64,000 nucleotides of DNA, from contig NZ_AFUE01000008.1 of the NCBI RefSeq assembly GCF_000222765.1, positions 288,566 through 352,565 of the forward strand. Reading direction: 5' to 3'. The position numbers and the translations under genes are program-made. A model generated the notes under the pieces. That model ran no database searches. It was not told the origin of the DNA and was given only the letters and a program-made list of their open reading frames with translations. The DNA comes from Streptococcus cristatus ATCC 51100 (GTDB lineage: Bacteria > Bacillota > Bacilli > Lactobacillales > Streptococcaceae). Below, piece by piece: positions 63,965 to 64,000 of the stretch (position 1 is the first letter of the stretch; the number at the start of each line of letters is the position of its first letter).

Positions 63965-64000
63965 TGCACAAGGAGCTTTAAAAGAACTCAATAAAAAATA

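Overview
This window looks like the chromosome of an oral, naturally competent Streptococcus of the Sanguinis/Gordonii/Mitis type. The evidence is moderate-to-low GC coding sequence, a complete arginine deiminase operon with an Flp-type regulator and an ArgR-type ArcR, SigX (ComX) boxes in front of coiA and of a PC4-like gene, a CoiA-PepF-TrmR-PrsA cluster, the pmrA-rpmG-secG-rnr-smpB-tehB order, an ydbC-bioY-gor-macAB-like cluster, and adjacent ftsW and ppc. Species cannot be fixed from sequence reading alone. I see no prophage, insertion sequence, CRISPR array or rRNA operon.

Region 0-11 kb is arginine catabolism. A Crp/Fnr regulator (flp) precedes arcA-arcB-arcC-arcD-arcT. Internal hairpins and a second promoter/cre-like region lie inside the operon. 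A convergent set (small membrane protein, queA, arcR) lies on the other strand and diverges from nagB. Region 11-20 kb holds a DD-carboxypeptidase, a large composite hairpin repeat, an MFS transporter, coiA behind a perfect SigX box, pepF, an O-methyltransferase and prsA. Region 19.5-23 kb is a T-box riboswitch driving a LURP-one-like gene and alaS.

Region 23-32 kb is the accessory part. It holds a divergent set of five unrecognised membrane-anchored extracytoplasmic proteins, then an XRE-regulated island (small membrane protein, XRE repressor, DUF3169, ABC exporter, DUF3267 metalloprotease-like protein) with a clear palindromic operator. Region 32-45 kb holds ald, a broken acetyltransferase, tRNA-Thr(GGT), ybeY-dgkA-era, a DUF2975/XRE pair with three operator-like repeats, mutM-coaE-pmrA-rpmG-secG-rnr-smpB, an extra AT-rich gene and tehB. 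Region 45-64 kb holds a cell-anchored C69 dipeptidase behind a cre site, a U32 peptidase family gene with a start-proximal frameshift, a competence-linked PC4-like protein, bioY, gor, a MacAB-like efflux system, lysS, a phosphatase, a YbaK/EbsC deacylase, a DUF368 protein, a GH25 muramidase, ftsW and ppc.

Three genes show small lesions or odd starts at their 5' ends: an amber codon in the GNAT gene, a missing canonical start in pmrA, and a short A-tract in the U32 gene. These deserve checking first. The best candidates for undescribed biology are the divergent five-gene surface cluster, the XRE-operator island, and a structured low-GC segment downstream of gor.
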